Under the pieces are notes generated by a model. It did not search any database and was not told the DNA's origin. It saw only the letters and a list, made by a program, of their open reading frames with translations. Position numbers and translations under genes: made by a program. Shown here one piece after another: positions 55,588 to 62,073 of a stretch of 64,000 nucleotides of DNA. Position 1 is the first letter of the stretch. Each line of letters starts with the position of its first letter. This DNA comes from Mangrovimicrobium sp033283325 (GTDB taxonomy: Bacteria; Pseudomonadota; Gammaproteobacteria; Pseudomonadales; Halieaceae): NCBI GenBank assembly GCA_033283325.1, contig JAWMQO010000005.1, positions 310,001-374,000 of the forward strand, read 5' to 3'.

Positions 55588-56013
55588 ATGAAACTGAGCC
55601 TGTACACAGATTACTCCCTTCGAGTACTGCTCTACCTGGGTACCAACGGAGGCCGCCGGGTCACCCTGGGGGAAATTGCCGATGGCTACGGGATTTCGAA
55701 GGAGCACCTGCGCAAGGTGGTACATATGCTGGGTAAACTGGGCTACGTGGAGACCCATCGCGGCAAGGGTGGCGGGTTTACCCTGGGCGCCGATCCCGGG
55801 GATATCAATATCGGCGAAGTGGTGGAAGCCACCGAGCCCCGGCACCCCGTCATCGATTGCACGCCCTGCATTATCGCCTACGCCTGTACTTTACAGTCCG
55901 TTCTCAAGCAGGCGGAAAATGCATTTTACGAAGTGCTGAAGGGCTATCAACTAAAGGACCTGCTGAACAACGTAGCGATGCAGCAGATCCTGTTCAGAAC
56001 CACGGATACCTGA
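55588..56013 (+). CDS. nsrR: Rrf2 family regulator, NsrR-like (nitric oxide sensor)
   Basis: This 141-residue protein has the Rrf2 winged helix (MKLSLYTDYSLRVLLYLGTN, ISKEHLRKVVHMLGKLGYVE, HRGKGGGFTLG). Three cysteines in VIDCTPCIIAYACTLQ (spacing C-x2-C-x5-C) are the likely Fe-S ligands; the C-x5-C pair matches NsrR, while the first spacing is tighter than in E. coli. Family role: NO destroys the cluster and relieves repression of detoxification genes. It adjoins the truncated hemoglobin gene and its consensus operator, and the AAA-flavodoxin operon begins 248 bases downstream. Confidence 0.88.
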   Translation: MKLSLYTDYSLRVLLYLGTNGGRRVTLGEIADGYGISKEHLRKVVHMLGKLGYVETHRGKGGGFTLGADPGDINIGEVVEATEPRHPVIDCTPCIIAYACTLQSVLKQAENAFYEVLKGYQLKDLLNNVAMQQILFRTTDT

Positions 56014-56100
56014 GCCGCGGGGTATCGATATGCGCCGTGGGGCTTACCCCGGGTGAATTGCTCCGGGTAGCGGTCCAGGTTGTATAAGCTGTGATTTCCT

Positions 56101-56116
56101 TGTAGCAAATACGACA
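56101..56116 (+). promoter_or_regulatory. TGT-N10-ACA element (NifA-type UAS match) upstream of the AAA operon
   Basis: TGT at 56101-56103 and ACA at 56114-56116 with exactly ten bases between them fit the NifA upstream activator pattern. It is about 110-125 bases ahead of the predicted start at the sigma-54-like promoter. The same bases also fit the looser NorR pattern GT-N7-AC. Six fixed bases can occur by chance, so this is a candidate only. Confidence 0.35.
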
Positions 56117-56200
56117 ATCGGATGCCTTTCCACAAGACCTGTCTTTGAGGATAAAACCATAAGTCCATGAATATATGAGGTTTTAGTCGCCCACCGCCTG

Positions 56201-56216
56201 CGGCCTGATTCTTGCT
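56201..56216 (+). promoter_or_regulatory. Candidate sigma-54 (-24/-12) promoter of the AAA-hemoglobin-flavodoxin-NifX operon
   Basis: CGGCCTGATTCTTGCT has GG at 56202-56203 and GC at 56214-56215, ten bases apart, and TTGCT in the -12 element; compare TGGCACG-N4-TTGCW. Three -24 positions differ. The predicted start near 56226 leaves about 35 bases to the ATG. An inverted repeat TAAAACC / GGTTTTA lies at 56152-56185. Confidence 0.45.
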
Positions 56217-56260
56217 CTACCATAGCTAGTGATCGCAGGTACCCGGAGTAAGCGCGCGCC

Positions 56261-57964
56261 ATGAAATTGCTGGTAGAGAAACAGTTTGTCGAAGCGATGG
56301 CAGAGCGTTATCCCGACATGTCGGCCTACACCGACCAACTGAAGTTCGGCAACCGCGCGGAGATCCCCAGCCACCAGCTCTCCAGCCCGCAACTGGGTTT
56401 TCTCAGTGAGCTTTACCGGCAGGCCGGCAGCGGCATGCATGGCCGGGCGGCGCAGATATCCACCTTGCAACAGGCCCTCGACGAGGAGCTGAGAGTCTGG
56501 CAGGAAGGTGAACTGGAGCAACTTGTCTCCGGCATTACTGAATACCTGCTGCGCGACGCCATCTGCGGCTGGCTGTTCCAGGCGAACACCACCGGCAAAC
56601 CCATTGCCTACCTGGTCTCCCGGATCGATTACACCCCGGCGGGGGAGGAGGAGACCGGGCGCATCCTGATCGACCTGCAGGCGAACGGTATGGCCAAAAT
56701 CGTCACCCAGTCGCTGACCATTCGCGAGCGGGACATCGCCGGAAAATCCCTTGCGCAGATTTTCGCGGATCGCGGTTATTTCAAGGAGACCGCGGAATTG
56801 ATGGATGCCTACGAGCGTTCGGTGGAGCGCTTCTACCAATGGAGAGCGGACTACGGCCGCCAGTTCTCGGGCCGGGGTACGGGAATTTTTGCCGAGGATC
56901 CCACCGCATCCCACCGCAACACCGACTGGTCGCGCAAGAGCCGGGTGGTCCTGTCCTCCAGCGGGACAGCGGCGCGGCTGGTCAACGACGAGGAAATAAT
57001 CGGCGACAGGGCCCTGAGCCTCGACGCCACGGGGAATATCCTGAGCAAGTACCTGCGCAAGGCCGGCCGCAGTGCGAATTACGATGAGGGTGTGGAAAAG
57101 GCCGCGGAAGCCCTGCTGGACGGCATCCCGGACGATCTGTTCACCCGCCTGCCGGTGCACGGCTACATGCTGATGTTCCACCTCGAGCTACACCATCACC
57201 TGTGGGTACATGTGGACGATATGGAGCCCTACGAGTACCAACCGGAACTCAAGCAGAAACTGATCCTGCCGCCGGAACAGACGGACCTGATCGACATTCT
57301 CACCGCCGAGATGGACGTGCTCATGGATGACATCGTCGAAGGCAAATCCGGTGGCACCACGGTCCTCTGCTGCGGCCCCGCGGGGGTAGGCAAAACCCTC
57401 ACCGCGGAAGTCTACGCGGAAATCATCCAGCGCCCACTGTACCGGGTACACTCCGGGCAGTTGGGCCTGAACGTCGCGGAAATGGAGAAGGCGCTGAAGG
57501 ATACCCTTACCCGGGCCCAGCGCTGGGGCGCGGTGATGCTGATCGACGAGGCGGACGTCTATATCAAGCGCCGAGACGACAACCTTGCGGCCAACGCCGT
57601 GGTCGGCGTGTTTCTGCGGGTGCTCGAATATTTCAACGGGCTGTTGTTCCTGACCACCAACCGCACCGACGATATAGACGAGGCGATCGTGTCGCGCTGT
57701 ATCGCAGTGATCAAATATTCGGCGCCTGACCGGGCCGATCGCCGCAGGATCTGGTCGGTCATGACCGAGCAGTTCGGCCTGCCGGTGGAGTGCGCCCTGC
57801 TCGATACCCTCGCAGACCTTTTTCCGGAGGCCAGCGGCAGGGACATCAAGGGCCTGACCAAGCTGGTGTCCAAGTACTGTCACCACAAGGCAGTAGCGCC
57901 GAGCCTCGAAGTGTTTGAGCGCTGCAGTATCTTCCGTGGCCTGCGGATACAGGGCGAGGCTTGA
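56261..57964 (+). CDS. AAA+ ATPase with novel N-terminal domain
   Basis: This 567-residue protein has an AAA module at about 365-530: Walker A CGPAGVGKTLTAE (372-379), Walker B VMLIDEADVYIKRR (Asp428-Asp431 region), sensor-1 FLTTNRTDDIDEA and an arginine-finger candidate Arg479 in SRC. The first 360 residues form a separate domain I do not recognise, with several acidic helices and HLELHHHLWVHVDD near 307-320. It looks like a remodelling ATPase for a protein complex or metallocofactor. It is the first gene of a run with truncated hemoglobin, flavodoxin and NifX-like genes (gaps 51, 8 and 20 bases). The ATG at 56261 has weak GGAGTAAG upstream. Confidence 0.8.
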   Translation: MKLLVEKQFVEAMAERYPDMSAYTDQLKFGNRAEIPSHQLSSPQLGFLSELYRQAGSGMHGRAAQISTLQQALDEELRVWQEGELEQLVSGITEYLLRDAICGWLFQANTTGKPIAYLVSRIDYTPAGEEETGRILIDLQANGMAKIVTQSLTIRERDIAGKSLAQIFADRGYFKETAELMDAYERSVERFYQWRADYGRQFSGRGTGIFAEDPTASHRNTDWSRKSRVVLSSSGTAARLVNDEEIIGDRALSLDATGNILSKYLRKAGRSANYDEGVEKAAEALLDGIPDDLFTRLPVHGYMLMFHLELHHHLWVHVDDMEPYEYQPELKQKLILPPEQTDLIDILTAEMDVLMDDIVEGKSGGTTVLCCGPAGVGKTLTAEVYAEIIQRPLYRVHSGQLGLNVAEMEKALKDTLTRAQRWGAVMLIDEADVYIKRRDDNLAANAVVGVFLRVLEYFNGLLFLTTNRTDDIDEAIVSRCIAVIKYSAPDRADRRRIWSVMTEQFGLPVECALLDTLADLFPEASGRDIKGLTKLVSKYCHHKAVAPSLEVFERCSIFRGLRIQGEA

Positions 57965-58015
57965 GAGTGAATCGATTGCTTCGGACGATGAATCGGACAA
58001 AGGTGGAAAGCCATT

Positions 58016-58474
58016 TTGAGTGACGAAAATACCGGGCGGTCACCCGCAGAATCAATGCAACCCGTCTACGGTATTGGCGATGCCACCTACCAGGCAGCTG
58101 GTCAGCTGGAGGGCATCACCCGGCTGGTGAATCGCTTTTACGACAATATGGATACGCTGCCCGAAGCTGCCGGGCTGCGTGCCATGCATGCGGCGGACTT
58201 GAGCGAGTCACGCAAGAAGCTGATCTATTTTCTCTCCGGGTGGATGGGGGGCCCGAAACTGTTTTCCGAGCACTACGGCTCCATCAGTATTCCAAAGGCC
58301 CATGAGCACCTACCTATAGACGAAGAGGGCAAGAACGCCTGGCTGCACTGCATGCGCCTTGGCCTGGAGGAACTGGGCTACCCGAAGTCCTTTCGGGACT
58401 ACCTCATGAAGCAGCTTTCCATCCCCGCGGAAAGTATCCGGCTGATGTGCGAATTCAGGCAATCACAACTTTAG
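58016..58474 (+). CDS. Group II truncated hemoglobin
   Basis: This 152-residue protein starts with TTG at 58016 (MSDENTGRSPAESMQPVYGI) after AGGTGG. The group II pattern is present: LVNRFYDNMDTLPEA with Tyr in helix B, YFLSGWMGGPKLFSEHYG with GGP, the proximal His in AHEHLPID, and the conserved Trp of KNAWLHCMRLG. It is longer than usual at the N-terminus. Members bind O2 and peroxide or NO. Its place between an AAA ATPase and a flavodoxin suggests oxygen scavenging or redox partnership for an oxygen-sensitive cofactor step. Confidence 0.9.
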   Translation: MSDENTGRSPAESMQPVYGIGDATYQAAGQLEGITRLVNRFYDNMDTLPEAAGLRAMHAADLSESRKKLIYFLSGWMGGPKLFSEHYGSISIPKAHEHLPIDEEGKNAWLHCMRLGLEELGYPKSFRDYLMKQLSIPAESIRLMCEFRQSQL

Positions 58475-58482
58475 GTGGAAGC

Positions 58483-59037
58483 ATGCAACGAATAGGAATG
58501 TTCTTCGGAACGGAAACAGGAACCACGCGCCTGATCGCGAAGAAGCTGTTCAAGCTGCTCGGCGAGGAAATAGCGGACAAGCCGGTGAACGTGAATCGCA
58601 TCACTGCCGATGATTTCCTGAAATACGATGCGCTGATTCTCGGCACGCCCAGTTATGGCGTCGGTGATATCCCTGGACTCAGCGCCGGCTGCCTGGAGCG
58701 TAACTGGGAGGAATTCCTCGCCCAGTTCGGCACGCCCGACCTGTCTGGAAAGCGCATCGCCATGTATGGGCTCGGTGCCCAGGAGCGCTATTCAGAACGC
58801 TTCGCAAGTTCCCTGATCGCACTGTACAAAGTCTTCGAGGGCCTCGGTGCGGAGATGGTCGGGCAGTGGCCTGTGGACGGCTACGTCTTTGAGCATTCCG
58901 CATCGGTGGTCGATGGCCACTTCGTCGGTCTGGTGATAGACCAGCGCACCCAGGGTATGTATACCGAGCAGCGCCTGAAGGACTGGGTTGAACAGGTCAG
59001 GCCGCTGCTGCTGGAGAAATTCCAGGACGCGGCCTAA
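58483..59037 (+). CDS. Long-chain flavodoxin
   Basis: This 184-residue protein starts at the ATG at 58483 after AGGTGGAAG. The FMN phosphate loop is FFGTETGTTRLIAKKL, and the isoalloxazine contacts lie in LGTPSYGVGDIPGL and MYGLGAQERYSERFASS. It has the extra loop of long-chain flavodoxins such as FldA and NifF. It carries single electrons to an acceptor in the cytoplasm. With NifX next door, an electron donor role for a cofactor-building or nitrogenase-like enzyme is suggested, but no such enzyme is present in the window. Confidence 0.93.
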   Translation: MQRIGMFFGTETGTTRLIAKKLFKLLGEEIADKPVNVNRITADDFLKYDALILGTPSYGVGDIPGLSAGCLERNWEEFLAQFGTPDLSGKRIAMYGLGAQERYSERFASSLIALYKVFEGLGAEMVGQWPVDGYVFEHSASVVDGHFVGLVIDQRTQGMYTEQRLKDWVEQVRPLLLEKFQDAA

Positions 59038-59057
59038 CACAACGGAGGAAAGCACAG

Positions 59058-59537
59058 ATGGTGGATATGGGAAACCTGGCCTGCGCGGCAGACGCGCAGA
59101 TCGATGATGGGCGTTTGCTTGTCGCTTTCGCTTCCATGGACGGAGATATGGTGGACCAGCATTTTGGTTCCGCGCAGGCGTTCTACCTGCATGCGATTAG
59201 TCCCGGTGACTCCGAATTGATTGCCTCCAAGTGCTTCGGTATCGAAAAGAAGGATGGCAACGAAGACAAGCTCAAGCCGAAGCTGGCGTGGCTGGCGGGA
59301 GCCGATATCGTGTACTGCGGGTCAATCGGCGGTTCCGCAACCCGACAACTCCTGGCTTTGGGCGTTCACCCGGTCAAGGTGAAGGGCGGTCCCGACGTCG
59401 AGGAGTTGATCGAGGACTTACAGCAGCAACTCACCGGGGAGAAGGAGAGCTGGCTGGAGAAGTTGCTGCAGCGAAAAAACAGGGCGGCGGACGAAGATCG
59501 CTTCGCCGCCATGGATGACGAGGGCTGGGACGACTAG
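59058..59537 (+). CDS. NifX/NifB-C-terminal-like (dinitrogenase Fe-Mo cofactor binding family)
   Basis: This 159-residue protein starts after GGAGGAAAG. The family core is LLVAFASMDGDMVDQHFGSA followed by QAFYLHAI, then WLAGADIVYCGSIGGSATRQLL and GVHPVKVKGGPDVEEL, as in NifX, NafY and NifB C-terminal domains that hold iron-sulfur or FeMo-cofactor precursors. The acidic tail (EDRFAAMDDEGWDD) is extra. It is the last gene of the four-gene unit, while all nif structural genes are absent here. Non-nitrogenase members of this family are common, so the cofactor it carries is open. Confidence 0.9.
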   Translation: MVDMGNLACAADAQIDDGRLLVAFASMDGDMVDQHFGSAQAFYLHAISPGDSELIASKCFGIEKKDGNEDKLKPKLAWLAGADIVYCGSIGGSATRQLLALGVHPVKVKGGPDVEELIEDLQQQLTGEKESWLEKLLQRKNRAADEDRFAAMDDEGWDD

Positions 59538-59576
59538 CCTGGCAGCTATGGAGTTTCGGCCAGCCCCCTGGCTTTC

Positions 59577-60038
59577 CTAGTGGGCGTGCCCGTGACTGAG
59601 CTCTTCCTCAGTCGCCTCGCGCACTGTATCCACAGTCCCCTCGAAATGCAGGGTTTGCCCGGCGAGGGGGTGATTGCCGTCGACGGTGATCGTCGCGTCG
59701 TCCATCCCGGTAACCATTACCGTCACCGGCCCGTTGGGGGTCTGTGCGTTGAGCTGCATACCGGCTTCCACTTCGATACCGGCGGGCAGGGACTCGCGTG
59801 GCACCACCTGTACCAGGTCCTCGCGGCGCTCGCCGTAGGCTTCCGCCGGAACGATAGTGACCTTGAATTCATCGCCGGCACTTTTGCCGGCAAGTTCGTT
59901 CTCCAGGCCCGGAATGATGCCCGCAGCGCCATGCAGGTAGCTCAAGGGCTCACCCTCCGGTGATTGATCCATGATTTCGCCCTGGTCATTGGTAAGGGTG
60001 TAAAAAATGCTGACGACGCAATTGGGTCCGACTAGCAT
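59577..60038 (-). CDS. FKBP-type peptidyl-prolyl isomerase, SlyD-like
   Basis: This 153-residue protein starts at the ATG at 60038 after GGAGGAAG; 25 further upstream codons are rejected. The FKBP core is split by the IF insertion typical of SlyD: FYTLTNDQGEIMDQSPEGEP, YLHGAAGIIPGLENELAGKS, ... HPLAGQTLHFEGTVDTVREA. The C-terminus has only a short His tail (EEELSHGHAH), not the long Cys/His-rich metal tail of E. coli SlyD. It acts as a proline isomerase and chaperone, with weak nickel-binding potential at most. Confidence 0.93.
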   Translation of the reverse strand: MLVGPNCVVSIFYTLTNDQGEIMDQSPEGEPLSYLHGAAGIIPGLENELAGKSAGDEFKVTIVPAEAYGERREDLVQVVPRESLPAGIEVEAGMQLNAQTPNGPVTVMVTGMDDATITVDGNHPLAGQTLHFEGTVDTVREATEEELSHGHAH

Positions 60039-60138
60039 GCTGGCTTCCTCCGGGTGATGTGGCTCGTGGAATAAGGGGCTTTGCGCGCAAAGCGTTGTCT
60101 CGCCCGTGTCCATCCACAGTATTTATTGGGGTTTACAG

Positions 60139-60156
60139 GGGTACAAGAGTGTACCC
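60139..60156. promoter_or_regulatory. 18-bp palindrome upstream of slyD
   Basis: GGGTACA (60139-60145) and TGTACCC (60150-60156) are perfect inverted arms separated by four bases, 101 bases ahead of slyD. It lies in the 469-base gap 60039-60507, in which I see no gene. The right half of that gap is AT-rich and ends in GAGGAAATACTGTAA ahead of the sulfotransferase ATG. Confidence 0.4.
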
Positions 60157-60507
60157 ATGCAATGGTGATGGTGCAATTTAACGCGGCGACGAAAATACCG
60201 CATGCGAAACTGTCCGACTATTTGCCTGTTCCGGCGGCTTTCCCTTGCTGGAGAATAATGTGATTTGCCAGCTCTACGAGCGACTTTTCGTATGGAAAAT
60301 GGTAATTTCCAGTCTGCGTGAGGCAAAAAAATAAGTGCATCGAGAGCAGGCAGCGAGAGCAGAAGGTGCCGGTCAATCTGGAGCTGGCGTGGTGTTCCCA
60401 GAAATTCAGTAAAATTCATTTTTCTCGCATAAGTATGAATGCGGCTGTGTGCCATACAGGTCACGTTCAGTAGATCTAATAATGAGAGTGAAGAGGAAAT
60501 ACTGTAA

Positions 60508-62064
60508 ATGAACATGAGCTTGCAGATGGCCAGGCAATGTATGCAAACGGGCCAGTACAACAGGGCGGAGGGTTTGCTGAAGCAGGTTCTCAAGGAAGAC
60601 CCCGACAATGCCGAAGCCAACTTTTCAATGGGCATTCTCTGCGAAAAATTCAATCGCATGGATATATCCATCCCGCTCTTCAAAAAGTCTATCGATAACG
60701 CCCCCGGGAATATCGAGGCCTACTTCAAACTCTCCGTCGCCCTGTTTACCTATGGAAACCACGAAGCGCTGGAGAAAATACTGGAATCCATTCCACAGGT
60801 AGACCCCGGTAACGTAGTGCATTTGGTACGGCTTGGTCTGCTATTTCGCAGGCTGCACGATCACCAGCGTGAGGAGCAGGCGTACTTGCAGGCCATAGAG
60901 TTTGACCCCAATTACTATCAGGCCTGGGCAAATCTCGCTACCGTGCAACTCATCCTCGGAAAGCTTGAAGAAGCCCAGGAGAGCGCCCGCCGGGCGATCG
61001 ACATCAATCCCCAAAAGCCGGCGGGCTACTACACCCTGACGCACCTTGCGAAGCTCGATCCCGGGAGTTCGGAAGTGGAAGCGCTGGAAGCCATCTACGA
61101 GAAGGCAAACGCCAATACAGAGGACAAAATGCAGGCCGCATATGCGCTTGGAAGGGTTCTGGACGCTGCGGGCGAGCATGATCGTGCATTTGAATTCATG
61201 GCAGCTGCCAATGATGCCGGGCGACAGATGAGCCCGCCATCCGAGCAGAGCGACACGCAACTTTTTGACCTGATAGAAGCGCAGATAGCCCAGTCTTTTT
61301 TTACTTCTGCGGTAAGCTCCGGATCAAATAACGACCAGGCGATTTTTGTCGTCGGCATGCCGCGCTCGGGGACCACTCTGGTTGAGCAGATACTGGCAAG
61401 CCATCCATTGGTGGCGGGTGCCGGCGAATTGGAGGCCATGAGGTCTATAGCCATCTTTACACAAACCATTACCGGCAAGCCGTTTCCCCAGTCGACGGCG
61501 GAGTTAAACTCCCAGCAATTGGCGGAAATTTCCAAATTGTATTTGAAACAATTGAACCGACACACCGGGAATGCAAAGCGTGTTGTCGACAAGATGCCCT
61601 ATAACTTTCTTTACGTCGGGCTGATAAAAATGCTCTTCCCCGCAGCGAAGATCATTAATTGCCAGCGGGACCCGAAAGATATCTGTATTTCCATCTACAA
61701 AAACAGGTTTGAAAGCAATCACAGTTTTACCCATGACCTTACAGCGCTGGTGGATTATTACAGGCGCTATGAGCGGCTGATGAGCTACTGGAACAAGGTA
61801 TTCCCCTACCAGATCTATAATATCCAGTACGAGGATCTCGTCGTCGAAACGGAGGAGGAGGTCCGGGCCTTGCTCAGCTATTGCGGCTTGCCCTTTGATT
61901 CACAATGCCTGGATTTTCACCGGCTCGACAGGCCGGTCGCCACGGTCAGTTCAGAGCAGGTGCGGCAGCCGATTAACAGCGGGGCGATCGGTAAATGGAA
62001 AGCCTACCGGAAACATCTCAAGCCCTTGCTTGATGCCTGGCCCGATGCTGATGCCCAGGGATAG
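60508..62064 (+). CDS. TPR-repeat sulfotransferase
   Basis: This 518-residue protein has TPR-like repeats in residues 1-240 (QYNRAEGLLKQVLKEDPDNA, EAQESARRAIDINPQKPAGY) and a sulfotransferase domain after 275. The PAPS 5'-phosphosulfate loop is VVGMPRSGTTLVEQIL (283-290), and the 3'-phosphate block is IINCQRDPKDICISIYKN. It would transfer sulfate from PAPS to a sugar, peptide or small molecule; the acceptor may be held by the TPR part. Base composition is visibly lower in GC than upstream genes, a possible sign of acquisition. It ends 9 bases before the convergent surface protein gene. The ATG at 60508 has GAGGAA 11 bases upstream; an ATG at 60514 is an alternative. Confidence 0.88.
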   Translation: MNMSLQMARQCMQTGQYNRAEGLLKQVLKEDPDNAEANFSMGILCEKFNRMDISIPLFKKSIDNAPGNIEAYFKLSVALFTYGNHEALEKILESIPQVDPGNVVHLVRLGLLFRRLHDHQREEQAYLQAIEFDPNYYQAWANLATVQLILGKLEEAQESARRAIDINPQKPAGYYTLTHLAKLDPGSSEVEALEAIYEKANANTEDKMQAAYALGRVLDAAGEHDRAFEFMAAANDAGRQMSPPSEQSDTQLFDLIEAQIAQSFFTSAVSSGSNNDQAIFVVGMPRSGTTLVEQILASHPLVAGAGELEAMRSIAIFTQTITGKPFPQSTAELNSQQLAEISKLYLKQLNRHTGNAKRVVDKMPYNFLYVGLIKMLFPAAKIINCQRDPKDICISIYKNRFESNHSFTHDLTALVDYYRRYERLMSYWNKVFPYQIYNIQYEDLVVETEEEVRALLSYCGLPFDSQCLDFHRLDRPVATVSSEQVRQPINSGAIGKWKAYRKHLKPLLDAWPDADAQG

Positions 62065-62073
62065 AATAGTTTC

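Noticed and set aside
56261..59537. Nitrogen fixation cluster
   Set aside because: NifX-like and flavodoxin genes alone do not make a nif cluster; no nifHDK, nifEN or nifB catalytic domain is present.
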